In this document: piece by piece, positions 38,352 through 51,405 of the stretch | Layout: each line of letters opens with the position of its first letter | How positions within the stretch are numbered: the stretch's first letter is position 1 | Assembly (NCBI RefSeq): GCF_001723285.1 | Contig: NZ_LPWG01000014.1 | Coordinates: forward strand, 1 to 64,000 | DNA: 64,000 nucleotides | Direction: 5' to 3' | From: Methyloceanibacter methanicus | GTDB taxonomy: Bacteria > Pseudomonadota > Alphaproteobacteria > Rhizobiales > Methyloligellaceae | The notes under the pieces: model-generated | What the model saw: only the letters and a program-made list of their open reading frames with translations | What the model was told of the DNA's origin: nothing | Databases searched by the model: none | Position numbers and translations under genes: made by a program

Positions 38352-39737
38352 TGCAGCATGAAATCAATATTTGCGTGGTCGGTGGGGGCTTCACCGGTGC
38401 CGCCGCCGCGATTGCCTGTCTGCGGCACATCGAACGGCCGTTTCGCCTGGTGATAATCGAGCCGACCGGATCTCTTGGGCGTGGCATTGCCTATGGCAGC
38501 CACGATCCGATGCACCTTCTTAACGTGCGGGCGAGGGACCTCTCGGTGTGTGCCGATAGGCCCGGGGACTTTTCGACTTGGGCTTTCCGGCATTTGGACC
38601 AAGGCGAAGACGACGTGGGGCTGCTGGAAGGCGTGAACCACGCCTTCTTCTCGCGGCAGCTGTTCGGAGAATATGTGCGTCAGCGGCTCAACGAGACAAT
38701 TGCTCGCCGTCCCGACGTCCAATTCGATATCGTGGCGGCGAGCGCCGTCGCGTGCAGCCGCAAAGGAACGGGATTCCGTATTCGCACGGACCGGGCGGGA
38801 ACGGTCGAGGCGGACGTGGTCGTCGTTGCTACCGGCTATGGTGCATCCACCGCATCAGGACAGGAGTCGCTACCTCCATTCGGATTCGTGTCCACGGACC
38901 AATTCGCCGGCGCACGGTCCATGGTTCTGATCGGCTCGGGCCTGACCATGGTGGACGTGCTGCTCAACGCGCGCCGCGAAGGATTTGCGGGGGAGGCGAC
39001 GATCCTCTCGCGCCGCGGTCAAATCCCTCGCGAGCACGCGGCCAAGGCGTCGTGCCGAAGGAGATGGCGCTCCCCAAGACGAAGAGCCTTGCCCGGCTCA
39101 CGGCCTCGATACGCATCGCGTGCGAGGCCGCAGAGGCTTATGGGACGCCTGGCAGGCCGTGATCAATGGACTGCGGCCGACGATTTCGGCCATCTGGCAG
39201 GGTCTTGATCCCACAGAACAGTCGCGGTTCCTCCGTCATGTGCGGCCCTTCTGGGATACGCATCGTCACAGGCTCCCGCCGGAGATATACCGCCAGCTTC
39301 ATCTCGAGTTGGAACAGGGCCGCTCGAGCCTTCTCCGTGCGCGGGTGCTTGGCGTCCAAAGATCGGGGACCGGCTTCGCCGTAAACCTGAGGCGTCACGG
39401 CGCGTCTAAGGGCGAGACTTTGACGGCCGATTTGGCCTTCGATTGTAGGGGCCACAAACCGGACATACGCGCGCCGTTCGTCGGCAGTTTGATCGAACAG
39501 GGCCTCGCGCGCGCCGACCCGCACAATCTGGGCCTGGCGGTGAATCCGGACGGGCAATTGCTGGGCGCACGGGACATGCCGATGCCCGGACTCTATGCGC
39601 TTGGCCCGTTGTGCCAGGGATCGCTTTGGGAAATGACGGCCGTACCCGAGATCGTACGCCAGGTCGACCTCGCGGTCGCAAGTCTCGTCCGTGGTGTCGG
39701 TGCGGTCGGGACAGATGGCTTCGGGCTCACAGGATGA
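38351..39737 (+). CDS. FAD/NAD(P)-binding oxidoreductase-like protein (two apparent frameshifts)
   Basis: The N-terminus has a dinucleotide-binding fold (INICVVGGGFTGAAAAIAC) and the segment GRGIAYGSHDPMHLLNVRA, typical of the FAD-NAD(P)-binding (NAD_binding_9) family. A second binding loop is SMVLIGSGLTMVDVLL, and the C-terminus has PGLYALGPLCQGSLWEM. The frame breaks at about 39045 (AAGGCGTC for AAGGGCGTC) and about 39143 (TATGGGACGCC for TATGGGGACGCC). Each break is one lost G. Corrected, the protein is about 463 residues. Function is unknown; relatives occur near siderophore or amino-acid genes. It is translationally coupled to the preceding gene. Confidence 0.75.
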
Positions 39738-39885
39738 CATTCAAGCCGGCAATGCCGGCAGAGCCGAATTCTCCACGCAGTGACTGTGCGACAGCGTCTC
39801 TCCCGAAAGCGGCTGCCTGCCGAACAATTGGGCATCGCGCGCGGTTGACCTCGTGACCCGGAATCACCATTGTGTAGAAGTCACC

Positions 39886-40082
39886 GCTGTCTTGCGGAAG
39901 AGACCGGCTAACCCCCGCGCCGAAGGAGCAACCGCCCCGGAAACTCTCAGGCAACAAGGACCGCAAGGCATACTGACACTCTGGAAAGCGGTCAGATTTC
40001 CGTGACCCACCGAAGAGGAGAAGGCGCCGTATCCCTTTAGGGCATGCGCCGAATCTTTCAGGTTTCGCGACAGAGGGGGCTC
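39886..40082 (+). ncRNA. Tandem glycine riboswitch upstream of gcvT
   Basis: Two glycine aptamers lie in series. The first (about 39886-39966) has GGAAGAGACCGGC, CGCCGAAGGAGCAA and GGAAACTCTCAGGCAACAAG. The second (about 39977-40082) has ACTCTGGAAAGCGG, CACCGAAGAGGAGAAGG and CGAATCTTTCAGGTTTCGCG. These are the conserved blocks of the gcvT riboswitch class. Binding of glycine normally turns on glycine cleavage genes. A GC-rich hairpin (GCCGGCG 40085-40091 with CGCCGGC 40098-40104) sits between the aptamers and the start codon of gcvT and may be the expression platform. Confidence 0.95.
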
Positions 40083-40126
40083 TTGCCGGCGGGATTTCGC
40101 CGGCGGCGAGTTCATGGAGCCTCTGC

Positions 40127-41284
40127 ATGAGTGTCAACGTCGCCAACGAATCGCCGGCTGCATTGAAGCGAACGCCACTGCACGCGCTGCATTTGGCGCT
40201 GGGCGCTCGCATGGCGCCGTTCGCCGGCTACGACATGCCGCTCAACTATGCGGCGGGTGTTCTAAAGGAGCATAGGCATACGCGCGCCGCGGCAAGTCTA
40301 TTCGACACCTCGCATATGGGTCAGATCCTGGTGCGCGCGAAGTCGGGCGCCCCGGCCGATGCCGCGCAAGCTCTCGAGCGCCTCGTTCCCGCCGACATCG
40401 TGGGTTTGGGGCCGGGGCGGCAACGCTACACGTTCTTCACGAATGATCGGGGCGGCATTCTCGATGACCTGATGGTCGCCAACCTCGGCGATCGTTATCT
40501 CCTCGTCGTCAATGCCGCCTGCAAAGAGCAGGACCTGGCACTCTTGCGCGACGCGCTTTCGGCGGACTGTGCCATCGAAGCGACGGACCGTGCCTTGATC
40601 GCATTGCAGGGACCGAAGGCGGAAGCCGCGCTGGCGCGCCTCGCGCCCGATTGTGCCCGGATGCGTTTCATGGACGTGCGTGAAATGACGATCATGGGCG
40701 CCACGTGCGTTGTGTCCCGCTCCGGCTACACCGGCGAGGACGGTTTCGAGATCTCCACGCCGCCGGATGTCGCGCGTGAGATCGCGGAAGGTCTGCTGGA
40801 GAACCCGGACGTGGCGCCGGCGGGTCTCGCCGCGCGCGATACGCTGAGGCTCGAAGCCGGATTGTGTCTGTATGGCGCCGACCTCGACGCGGCGACCTCG
40901 CCTGTGACGGCCGGCTTGTCTTGGGCCATTTCGCCGGCGCGACGCGAGAAGGGGCAACGGACCGGCGGCTTCCCGGGCGCCGGAGTCATTCTCGGCGAGC
41001 TGGCGAAAGGCACGGCCATGCATCGCGTGGGGTTGTTGCCTGAGGCCGCGCCCCTGTCCGCGCCGGAGCACCGCTGTTCGCGGACGAGATCGGGGCGGCG
41101 CAAAATCGGTCACGTAACCTCAGGCGGGTTCGGCCCAAGCCTCGATCGGCCCATCGCCATGGCCTACGTCCCCGCCGCGCTTTCAGAGGCCGGCACCCAA
41201 TTGTTTGCCGAGGTTCGCGGCACGCGGCTGGCGGCCGTTGTCACGCCTCTCCCCTTCGTTGAGCATCGGTACAAACGCGGGTGA
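40127..41284 (+). CDS. gcvT: GcvT, glycine cleavage system aminomethyltransferase
   Basis: The 385-residue T-protein transfers the methylene unit from the lipoyl arm of GcvH to tetrahydrofolate. Family segments include MAPFAGYDMPLNYAAGVLKE, FDTSHMGQILV, RSGYTGEDGFEI and GLAARDTLRLEAGLCLYG, and it ends IGHVTSGGFGPSLDRPIAMA. Between about 41044 and 41103 the translation is locally scrambled. A lost G (GAGGCCGC for GAGGGCCGC) and an extra A in CAAAATCGG compensate each other. The frame-corrected residues read APLFADEIGAAQ, as expected. It follows the tandem glycine riboswitch. Confidence 0.95.
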   Translation: MSVNVANESPAALKRTPLHALHLALGARMAPFAGYDMPLNYAAGVLKEHRHTRAAASLFDTSHMGQILVRAKSGAPADAAQALERLVPADIVGLGPGRQRYTFFTNDRGGILDDLMVANLGDRYLLVVNAACKEQDLALLRDALSADCAIEATDRALIALQGPKAEAALARLAPDCARMRFMDVREMTIMGATCVVSRSGYTGEDGFEISTPPDVAREIAEGLLENPDVAPAGLAARDTLRLEAGLCLYGADLDAATSPVTAGLSWAISPARREKGQRTGGFPGAGVILGELAKGTAMHRVGLLPEAAPLSAPEHRCSRTRSGRRKIGHVTSGGFGPSLDRPIAMAYVPAALSEAGTQLFAEVRGTRLAAVVTPLPFVEHRYKRG

Positions 41285-41302
41285 GCCCGCAAGGAGGCGA
41301 TC

Positions 41303-41665
41303 TTGCTGAAATACACCAAGGATCATGAATGGCTGAAGATCGATGGAGACGTGGCGACGGTGGGCATCACAGCCCACGCGGCGGAGCAACTCGGCGACCT
41401 GGTCTTCGTACAACTGCCCGACCTCGGCACCAAGCTCGACATGGGGCAGGAGGCCGCCGTCGTTGAATCGGTCAAGGCCGCCTCGGACGTCTACGCGCCG
41501 CTGTCCGGTGAGGTGGTGGAAACCAACCAAGCCATCGTGGATGACCCCTCGATCGTGAACGCCACTCCGGAAGGCGACGGCTGGTTCTACAAGTTGAAGC
41601 TCTCGGACTTGGGCGCCATCGACGGTCTCCTGGACGAGGCCGCCTACAAGGAGCTCATCGGCTGA
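41303..41665 (+). CDS. gcvH: GcvH, glycine cleavage system lipoyl carrier protein
   Basis: The 120-residue H-protein carries the lipoyl group that shuttles between GcvP, GcvT and the L-protein. The lipoylated lysine is in [18 protein letters not shown]. The N-terminus [19 protein letters not shown] is typical. The start is a TTG codon at 41303, with AGGAGGCG upstream. It lies 18 bases after gcvT and abuts gcvP, whose ATG follows the stop directly. Confidence 0.96.
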   Translation: MLKYTKDHEWLKIDGDVATVGITAHAAEQLGDLVFVQLPDLGTKLDMGQEAAVVESVKAASDVYAPLSGEVVETNQAIVDDPSIVNATPEGDGWFYKLKLSDLGAIDGLLDEAAYKELIG

Positions 41666-44766
<3,101 letters not shown>

Positions 44767-44854
44767 CTTGAAAGTTGTCGCCTTACGAGATGGGTGCCAC
44801 AAGCGAATTGGGTGTGGTACGAACGGAGCTCCGCCGCGACGCGAGATGACTTAG

Positions 44855-46183
44855 GTGCCAACCGATACCGCCCCGCCTCCAGCTTGGCTGAACCGTTACC
44901 TCGTCGCCTCGCGCCGGTACACGTTGCTCGTTCTCACTGTCTATTTCGTCATCGCCCATCTCGACCGTCAGGTGCTTGCCATTACGCTTGCACCGATCGG
45001 ACGCGAGTTCGCCTTGAACGACGTGCAGCTCGGCCTGCTCTCGGGGCTCGCTTTCGCGCTTTTCTTTTCGACGCTCGGCCTGCCGCTTGCGCTTGCCGCC
45101 ACGCGGTACAACCGGCGCAATTTGATCGCCATCACCATCGCCTTGTGGAGCGCCATGACGATGCTGAGCGGGCTCGCACAGAGCTATTGGCAGCTTCTGG
45201 CGACGCGGATGGGCGTCGGCGTCGGCGAGGCCGGGGCCCTGCCGGCAAGTCATGCGGTGATCTCGGACCGCTACGGGCCGGGCGAGCGGGCCTCCGCGAT
45301 GGGCGTGTTCATGTCGGGCGCCAATATCGGCGTCGCGATCGCGTTGCTCGGCGGCGGCTTGATCGCGCAACACTACGGCTGGAGAGCAGCCCTGTTGCTC
45401 GCGGGCGTTCCGGGCCTGCTGCTTGCCGCGGTCATCCGGTTGACGGTCCCGGAGCCCACGCAGCGGTTGGGCGCGGGCGAGGCGCCTCCCGTGCCGGGGG
45501 TTGCGCTCCTGCGCCAGACGGCGGCGACGATCTGGCACGCGGCGCCAATGCGCCTGATGTTCCTCGCGACTGTCCTGAACACGGTGACCACGTTCGGCAT
45601 GGTCGCTTGGTTGCCGACTTTCCTGGTGCGCGAGCATGGCATGTCGCTTTCGGCGGTCGGGCTGTATCTTGCCGCCGCAATCGGCGTCGCCGGCGCCATG
45701 GGCACCATGTTCGCCGGGCGGCTCGCGGACCGTCTTGCCATGCGCAACGCGGGGTGGATCGCTTGGGTGCCCTGCCTCTTGCTGCTCATCGCCAAGCCGT
45801 TCGCTATCGCCGGCCTGCTGGCCACGGGGAAGGCCGGTGCGCTTCTGCTGTTGCTTGTGCCGTGTACGCTGGGCGCGGCCTATATCGCGCCCACCATCGC
45901 GGTGCTGCATGGCAGGCTGAATCTCAAGCAGCGTCCCATCGGCTCGGCGCTCTTGTTGTTCGGCATGAACCTGATCGGCATGGGGCTCGGGCCGCTGATC
46001 GTCGGCGCCGTCTCGGAAGCCTGGGGCGGGGAGGGCGCAGGTCTCGGCGCGGGACTGATCGCCGTCCAGTTCGCCGGCATCGTCGGCATCGTCGTGTTCG
46101 CCCTGGCGGGCGTCGCCATGGAGCGGACGTCGGACGCGGGCGATCCGGTCGCAGAAGAGTCAGGCGTCGTGGAACAGGGCTAG
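44855..46183 (+). CDS. Major facilitator superfamily transporter
   Basis: This 442-residue transporter has about 12 helices. The N-terminus RRYTLLVLTVYFVIAHLDRQ is typical of the MFS spinster/anion-cation symporter group. Motifs include FALNDVQLGLLSGLAFALFF and the RMGVGVGEAGALPASHAVIS segment; FAGRLADRLAMRNAGWIAW starts the second half. The start is a GTG at 44855. The substrate is unknown. The gene converges with a LysR regulator whose 3' end overlaps by 24 bases. Confidence 0.9.
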   Translation: MPTDTAPPPAWLNRYLVASRRYTLLVLTVYFVIAHLDRQVLAITLAPIGREFALNDVQLGLLSGLAFALFFSTLGLPLALAATRYNRRNLIAITIALWSAMTMLSGLAQSYWQLLATRMGVGVGEAGALPASHAVISDRYGPGERASAMGVFMSGANIGVAIALLGGGLIAQHYGWRAALLLAGVPGLLLAAVIRLTVPEPTQRLGAGEAPPVPGVALLRQTAATIWHAAPMRLMFLATVLNTVTTFGMVAWLPTFLVREHGMSLSAVGLYLAAAIGVAGAMGTMFAGRLADRLAMRNAGWIAWVPCLLLLIAKPFAIAGLLATGKAGALLLLLVPCTLGAAYIAPTIAVLHGRLNLKQRPIGSALLLFGMNLIGMGLGPLIVGAVSEAWGGEGAGLGAGLIAVQFAGIVGIVVFALAGVAMERTSDAGDPVAEESGVVEQG

Positions 46184-47071
46184 GACCTGCCGCCGCAACC
46201 AAACATGGGCCGGATCGAGGTCGAAGTCCTTGTGCCAGACCATGTACCAGTCTTGGTTTGGTAGGTCGAACGGCACGTCGAACAGTTTGAGGTTCAGCTT
46301 CGGCGCCAGGTACTCGCCGAGGACGCGCGGCACCGTCGCCACCAGATCCGTTTCGGCGACGATGTAGGGCAAAGACCAGATGCGGGGTGCGGCGCAGACC
46401 ACGCGCCGGCTCAGGCCGCGCGCCTGAATGGCCTGCTCGATGCGAGTCATCTTACGAAGCCCAGAGTCGATCACGACAAAGCCGGCTTCGCACAGATCCT
46501 CGGCCGTGAAGCTCTCCTTCGTCCTGTAGACGGGATGATCGGCACGCACGGCGACACAAATCGGCATCGCGGTGACGAAGGACGATTGGATGTCCTCGTT
46601 GTCGATCGCCTCGAGATAGAAGCCGAGATCGACCGTCTTGTCGCACAAGGGCTGCTCGATGCCCGCCGCGAACAGCGGACGCATGACGAAGGTGACATTC
46701 GGCGCTTCCCGTGAAGCCGCGTTCAGCAGCGCCGGCATGAGCAGCGGCTCCAGCGCGTCTGGGACGATAACCGAGAATTCGCGCGCGCCGCTGGCCGGAT
46801 CGAAATCCTCGGCGCGGGAGACCACGCGGTCGATGGAGCGCAAGGCCGTTTGGATGCCCGGCGCCAAGCGCCGTGCCTCCGGCGTCGGCGCCACCCCGTG
46901 TCCTTCGCGTTCGAAAAGCGGATCGCCCAGATGATCGCGCAGGCGCCGCAGCGCGTTGGACAGCGCCGGTTGCGTTATTCCAAGCTTCTTCGCCGCGCGG
47001 GTGATGCTGGCCTCGGCGTAGATCGCGTCGAAAACCAGCAACAGATTCAAGTCCAGCTTTCTTAAATTCAT
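46160..47071 (-). CDS. LysR-family transcriptional regulator (NodD/PcpR-like subgroup)
   Basis: The regulator is about 303 residues. It has the N-terminal winged helix of the subgroup that begins MNLRKLDLNLLLVFDAIY, then ITRAAKKLGITQPALSNALR and DPLFEREGHGVAPTPEA. A type-2 periplasmic-binding-like effector domain follows. I chose the ATG at 47071, which gives the common N-terminus; a GTG at 47092 would add seven residues. The effector and targets are unknown. It is transcribed toward the MFS gene, overlapping at the 3' ends, and divergently from the autotransporter. Confidence 0.9.
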   Translation of the reverse strand: MNLRKLDLNLLLVFDAIYAEASITRAAKKLGITQPALSNALRRLRDHLGDPLFEREGHGVAPTPEARRLAPGIQTALRSIDRVVSRAEDFDPASGAREFSVIVPDALEPLLMPALLNAASREAPNVTFVMRPLFAAGIEQPLCDKTVDLGFYLEAIDNEDIQSSFVTAMPICVAVRADHPVYRTKESFTAEDLCEAGFVVIDSGLRKMTRIEQAIQARGLSRRVVCAAPRIWSLPYIVAETDLVATVPRVLGEYLAPKLNLKLFDVPFDLPNQDWYMVWHKDFDLDPAHVWLRRQVLALFHDA

Positions 47072-47450
47072 GGGCTGAATAGACCTCATCACCCCTTTGA
47101 ATTTCAGTTTGGCCTCTCCACCACTTAGGGTGCTTGAAGATGCGCGGTCAAGCGTGTGGGGGGTGCAGGGTGAAGTCTATTACCGCTGTGAATACATGCG
47201 CGGGCGCTGCGCGTCCGGCGGGTGCCCCTGGAACGAATGACGGCTCTCACGCCATCCTTCACCCGGTCCGGAAAGCCTCTCCAGCAAGACCAAATCTGTG
47301 GCCTTCCGGCAACAGAAGGCGGAAATAGAGTCCACCACCCGCAATAAGGGCGTCCCTATTGTTGATTGGCTCCACAATGGTTGAAATCCTATCAGTGGCG
47401 GAATGGATTTTCCGGCGCTGCCGGGCCCGGTGCGGCGACAGGGGGAACGG
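47072..47450. other. Intergenic region between LysR and autotransporter
   Basis: This 379-base divergent promoter region shows no coding signal. I see no strong inverted repeat or terminator in it. Confidence 0.4.
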
Positions 47451-50400
47451 ATGAGTACGCGTGACCGGCGCAGGCAGTTGCTATTGTCGACGGCGACCCT
47501 TCTGGGCGCGCTGACGGGGTACGGCAACCGGGCCTATGCGGCGTGCACTCTCGATACCTTGCCGCCCGGCACATCGACCTATCACTGCTCGGACAGTGCC
47601 GCCGTTAACACAACCACGCAGAACATCAACCACGACGACGCCGAGGTCATCACCAACCTCGGCTTCGGCGTGGACACGACCTTGGCTGGCGGCAATGCCA
47701 TTACGATCACCGGCGACGGCGCCCTCTCCTATACCGACGACCACATGTCGCCGCTGACGGCGGCGGTGACGGGTCTCTATATCAAGTCAACCGGCGACTC
47801 CGGCGCCAATTATGGCAGTATCACCGTGAACACCGGGGGAGACATCAGCGGCGGCGCTCGCGGTATCTACACACGCAATGACGGTAGTGGCTTCATCGAC
47901 ATCACCACCACCGGCGACGTCACCGGCGACACCTCGAACGGCATCCACGCGGTCAACGACGATGCCAATGGCACCGACATCACCGTGAACACAGGGGCCG
48001 GCACGGTCTATGGCGGCAACAATGGCATCTACGCCCTCAACAAGGGTCAAGGCTTTGTCGAGGTCACCGCCAACGGCAACGTCACCGGTAACAGTACCGG
48101 CGTTAGCGGCGGGATCGGCATCCTCGCGCAAAACCTCGATCCCGACAGCACCCACGTCACGGTGACCACGGGTCCGGCACGGTCCACGGCGGCAACAGGG
48201 CATCAGCGCTTCCAAGCCGGCACCGGCGACCTCACGGTAAAACGGGCACCGGCACGGTCGAAGGCGGCGACTACGGCATCCACGCCCGCAATCTTGGCCA
48301 AGGTTCCGTCGTTGTCACCGCCAACGGCGACGTCACCGGCAACGACCGCGACGGCATCCGCGCGTACAACGGCAGCAACGGCAGCAATATCACGGTGACC
48401 ACGGGGCCCGGCACGGTCTCTGGCGGCGGCAACGGCATCGGAGCCTATAACAAAGGCACAGGCTCCGTCATGATCGCGTCCAGGGTACGTCGGTCACCGC
48501 CGGCACCGTCATCCCCGGTGACGGCATCTCCGCGGACAACTCCGCGGCCGGCACCTACGTTACGGTGAAAACGGGGTCGGGCACGATCAAAGGCAGCCGG
48601 AGCGGCATTTACGCCAGGAAGAGCGGCACCGGCGACCTCACGGTGACCACGGGGGCCGGCACGGTCACAGGCGGCGTCTACGGCATCGACGCCCGCAATA
48701 AGGGCCAAGGCTCCGTCGTGATCGAGACCGGCGCGGGCATGGTCACCGGCAATAGCGTTGACGGCATCTTCGCTTACAACACCCGATTTGTGGCGGTCGG
48801 CGACAACGTCACCGTGACCACGGGGACCGGCGCGGTCCAAGGCCAGCGAAATGGCATCCGCGCCGATAATTGGGGCACGGGCTTTATCGACATCGCCACC
48901 ACCGGCGACGTCACCAGTAACGCATCGGCTGCCATCTACGCGCTCAACAGCGGCGCCAACAGCACCGACATCACGGTGAAAACGGGACCCGGCACGGTCC
49001 AAGGCAGTACAAGGGGCATCGACGCCCGCAATTTCGGCCAAGGCTCCATCAAGATCACCACCGGCGGCGGCGTCACCGGCAACGCCGACGAAGGCATCTA
49101 TGCGCGAAGTGTCAACGCAGGCGACATCGGGATCACGGTGGCCTCGACCGGCACGGTGACCAGCCTGGGACCGCACGGCGACGACTTCGCCGTCGCCAGT
49201 ACCGGCGCCTCCACGACCCTGATCGTGTCGGGTACGCTGAAGGGCGGGGGTGGCGGTGCGGTCGAGTTCGATCAGACCAATGCTTATAACGACCGGCTGG
49301 AGCTGCGGCCGGGCTTCCAAATCACGACGAACGGCGCCGCCGGCGCCAAGAACACGGTGCTCGCCGGCGACGGCACCGATACGCTGGCCTTCGGCGGCAC
49401 GGGCGAGGACACTTTCGATCTCGGCGACATCGACGACGGCACGAACACGAAGCAGTTCCGCAGCTTCGAGACCTTCCGGGTCGAGAGCGGCACCTGGAGC
49501 TTCTCGGGCACGACGACGGAAGCGTTCTCGCAAACGGGTGGCACCATGAAAGGCACGGGCACGTTCGGCGGCCTGACCGTGACGAATGGCACGCTCGCCC
49601 CGGGCAACTCCATCGGCACCATGACCGTGAACGGCAACTTCACGCTGGGGTCGGGGTCGATCTTCGAGGTCGAGGTGAACGCGGCGGGCCAGAGCGATAA
49701 GGTTCTGGTGCGGAGCGGCGGCTCGGTGAACCTGACCGGTTCGGTCTTGCGCGTCATGGCCCAGAACGGCAATTACAATCCCACCACGGACTACACGATC
49801 ATCGACAATGACGGCGCCGACGCGGTGACGGGCACGTTCTCGTCAGTGACGTCCAACTTCGCCTTCCTGACGCCGAGCGTGAACTACAAGGCCGGCGACG
49901 GCAACGACGTGGTGCTCACGATGGTCCGCAAGACCACGGGCGGCGGCGGTAATACCGGTGGCGGAACGACCGGCAGTGGCGGCACCAGTGGCAGCGGTGG
50001 CACGACAGGTGGCAGTCCCAGTGGCGGCGGCACGAGCAGCGGCGGCACGAGCGGCGGCGGTACGAGCGGCGGCGCGCCCACCTATGTGAGTTTCTGTTCG
50101 GTGGCCCAGACCCGGAACCAGTGCAACGTGGCCCATGCGCTCGATGCCTTCCCCACAAGCAACCCGCTGTTCGGGTCGGTCCTGACCCAAACCGTCGCGG
50201 GTGCGCGGCAGGCTTTCAACGCGCTCTCGGGCGAGGTGCATGCGACCGTGGCCGGCACGCTTGTGGACGACAGCCGCTATGTGCGCGAGGCGGTGTTGGG
50301 GCGTCTGATGCAGGCCGGGCATTCGGGCGAGGCCTTGTCGGCCAGCGGCCCGCAAATGGCCACCTATGACAGCGGGGCCATGATGCTTGGCGGTGCGGAC

Positions 50401-51273
50401 CTATATGACGGCAAGTCTCTGGTGGAGGTGCCAGCGTCCGCGCCGCTCGCCTTTTGGACGCGGGCGTTCGGCGCTTGGGGCGACTTCGACCGCAATGGGA
50501 ATGCGGCGAGCGCCGGCCGCGATCTCGGCGGATTCGTCTCCGGCATGGACGCGCAACTCTTCGGAACCTGGCGGGTGGGCGTGGCGACGGGCGCCTCGTT
50601 CTCCAATGTGAGCGTGGACGACCGCTATAGCGGTGCCGACGTGGACAGCTACCATCTGGGCGGCTATGCGGGCGGCATGGTCGGACCGCTTGCCTTGCGC
50701 GGCGGGGGCATGTGGACCTGGAACGAGATCGAGACCTCGCGGGCGGTCCTGTTCCCGAACTTCTATGAGCGCCAGAAGGCCGACTACGACGCCGGCACCG
50801 GCCAGATCTTCGGCGAGATCGCCTACCCGACGCAAGTTGCCTCTATCGGTGTCGAGCCCTTCGCCGGTCTCGCCTATGTGTCCGTGGACTCGGACGGCAT
50901 CCGCGAACGCGGCGGACCGCAGGCCTCACTCCGCGGCTCCTCCTTCGACCAGGACGTGGGCTATACGACCGTGGGCCTGCGCGCGGCGAAGACGCTTAGC
51001 TGGGGCGACACTGAGATCACCCCGCATCTCTCGGCCGCGTGGCTCCATGCCTTCGACGGCGTGACGCCCGGCGCAAGCCTCGCCTTCGCCACCACAGGGC
51101 TCGGTTTCGAGGTGACCGGCGTACCACTCGCGCAAGACTCGGCGCTTCTGGACGCGGGCGTCGACTTCGCTATCAGCGACAAACTCAGCGCCGGCGTCTC
51201 CTATTCCGGCCAATATGCCGACACCGTCGCCGACAACGCCGTCAAGGGCCGCCTCACTTGGCTGTTCAATTAG
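47451..51273 (+). CDS. Autotransporter (type Va) with beta-helix passenger (several apparent frameshifts)
   Basis: This is a large secreted surface protein, about 1275 residues once frames are joined. A signal peptide (LLSTATLLGALTGYGNRAYA) precedes a passenger of alternating 30-residue turns such as GAGTVYGGNNGIYALNKGQG and VTANGNVTGN. The pattern suggests a right-handed beta-helix. A PATR-type segment (FGGLTVTNGTLAPGNSIG) and a Gly/Ser/Thr linker (49940-50080) follow. The C-terminal barrel starts near 50440 (AFWTRAFGAWGDFDRNGN) and ends TWLFN. Frames break near 48171, 48215, 48240 and 48480. I chose the ATG at 47451 over 47403 because it directly precedes the signal peptide. Confidence 0.85.
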
Positions 51274-51405
51274 CGGCACACCGTTCGCTTTGGGTCACAA
51301 GCAGCCGGTCGCGGATCCGTCCGAAGTATCCGCAATCCCCTTGATGCGCCTCGTCGCAACGAGGCTGAGTCTTGAGACTGTCAGGAGGGCCCTAGTGTCT
51401 CGATC

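Noticed and set aside
47800..49100. Repeated segments suggesting a CRISPR array
   Set aside because: The periodicity is in protein-coding beta-helix turns. Units are diverged and contiguous, without constant repeats and unique spacers.
49940..50080. Short GGC-rich repeats as a possible CRISPR or satellite array
   Set aside because: They encode the Gly/Ser/Thr linker of the autotransporter, with irregular unit lengths and no spacers.
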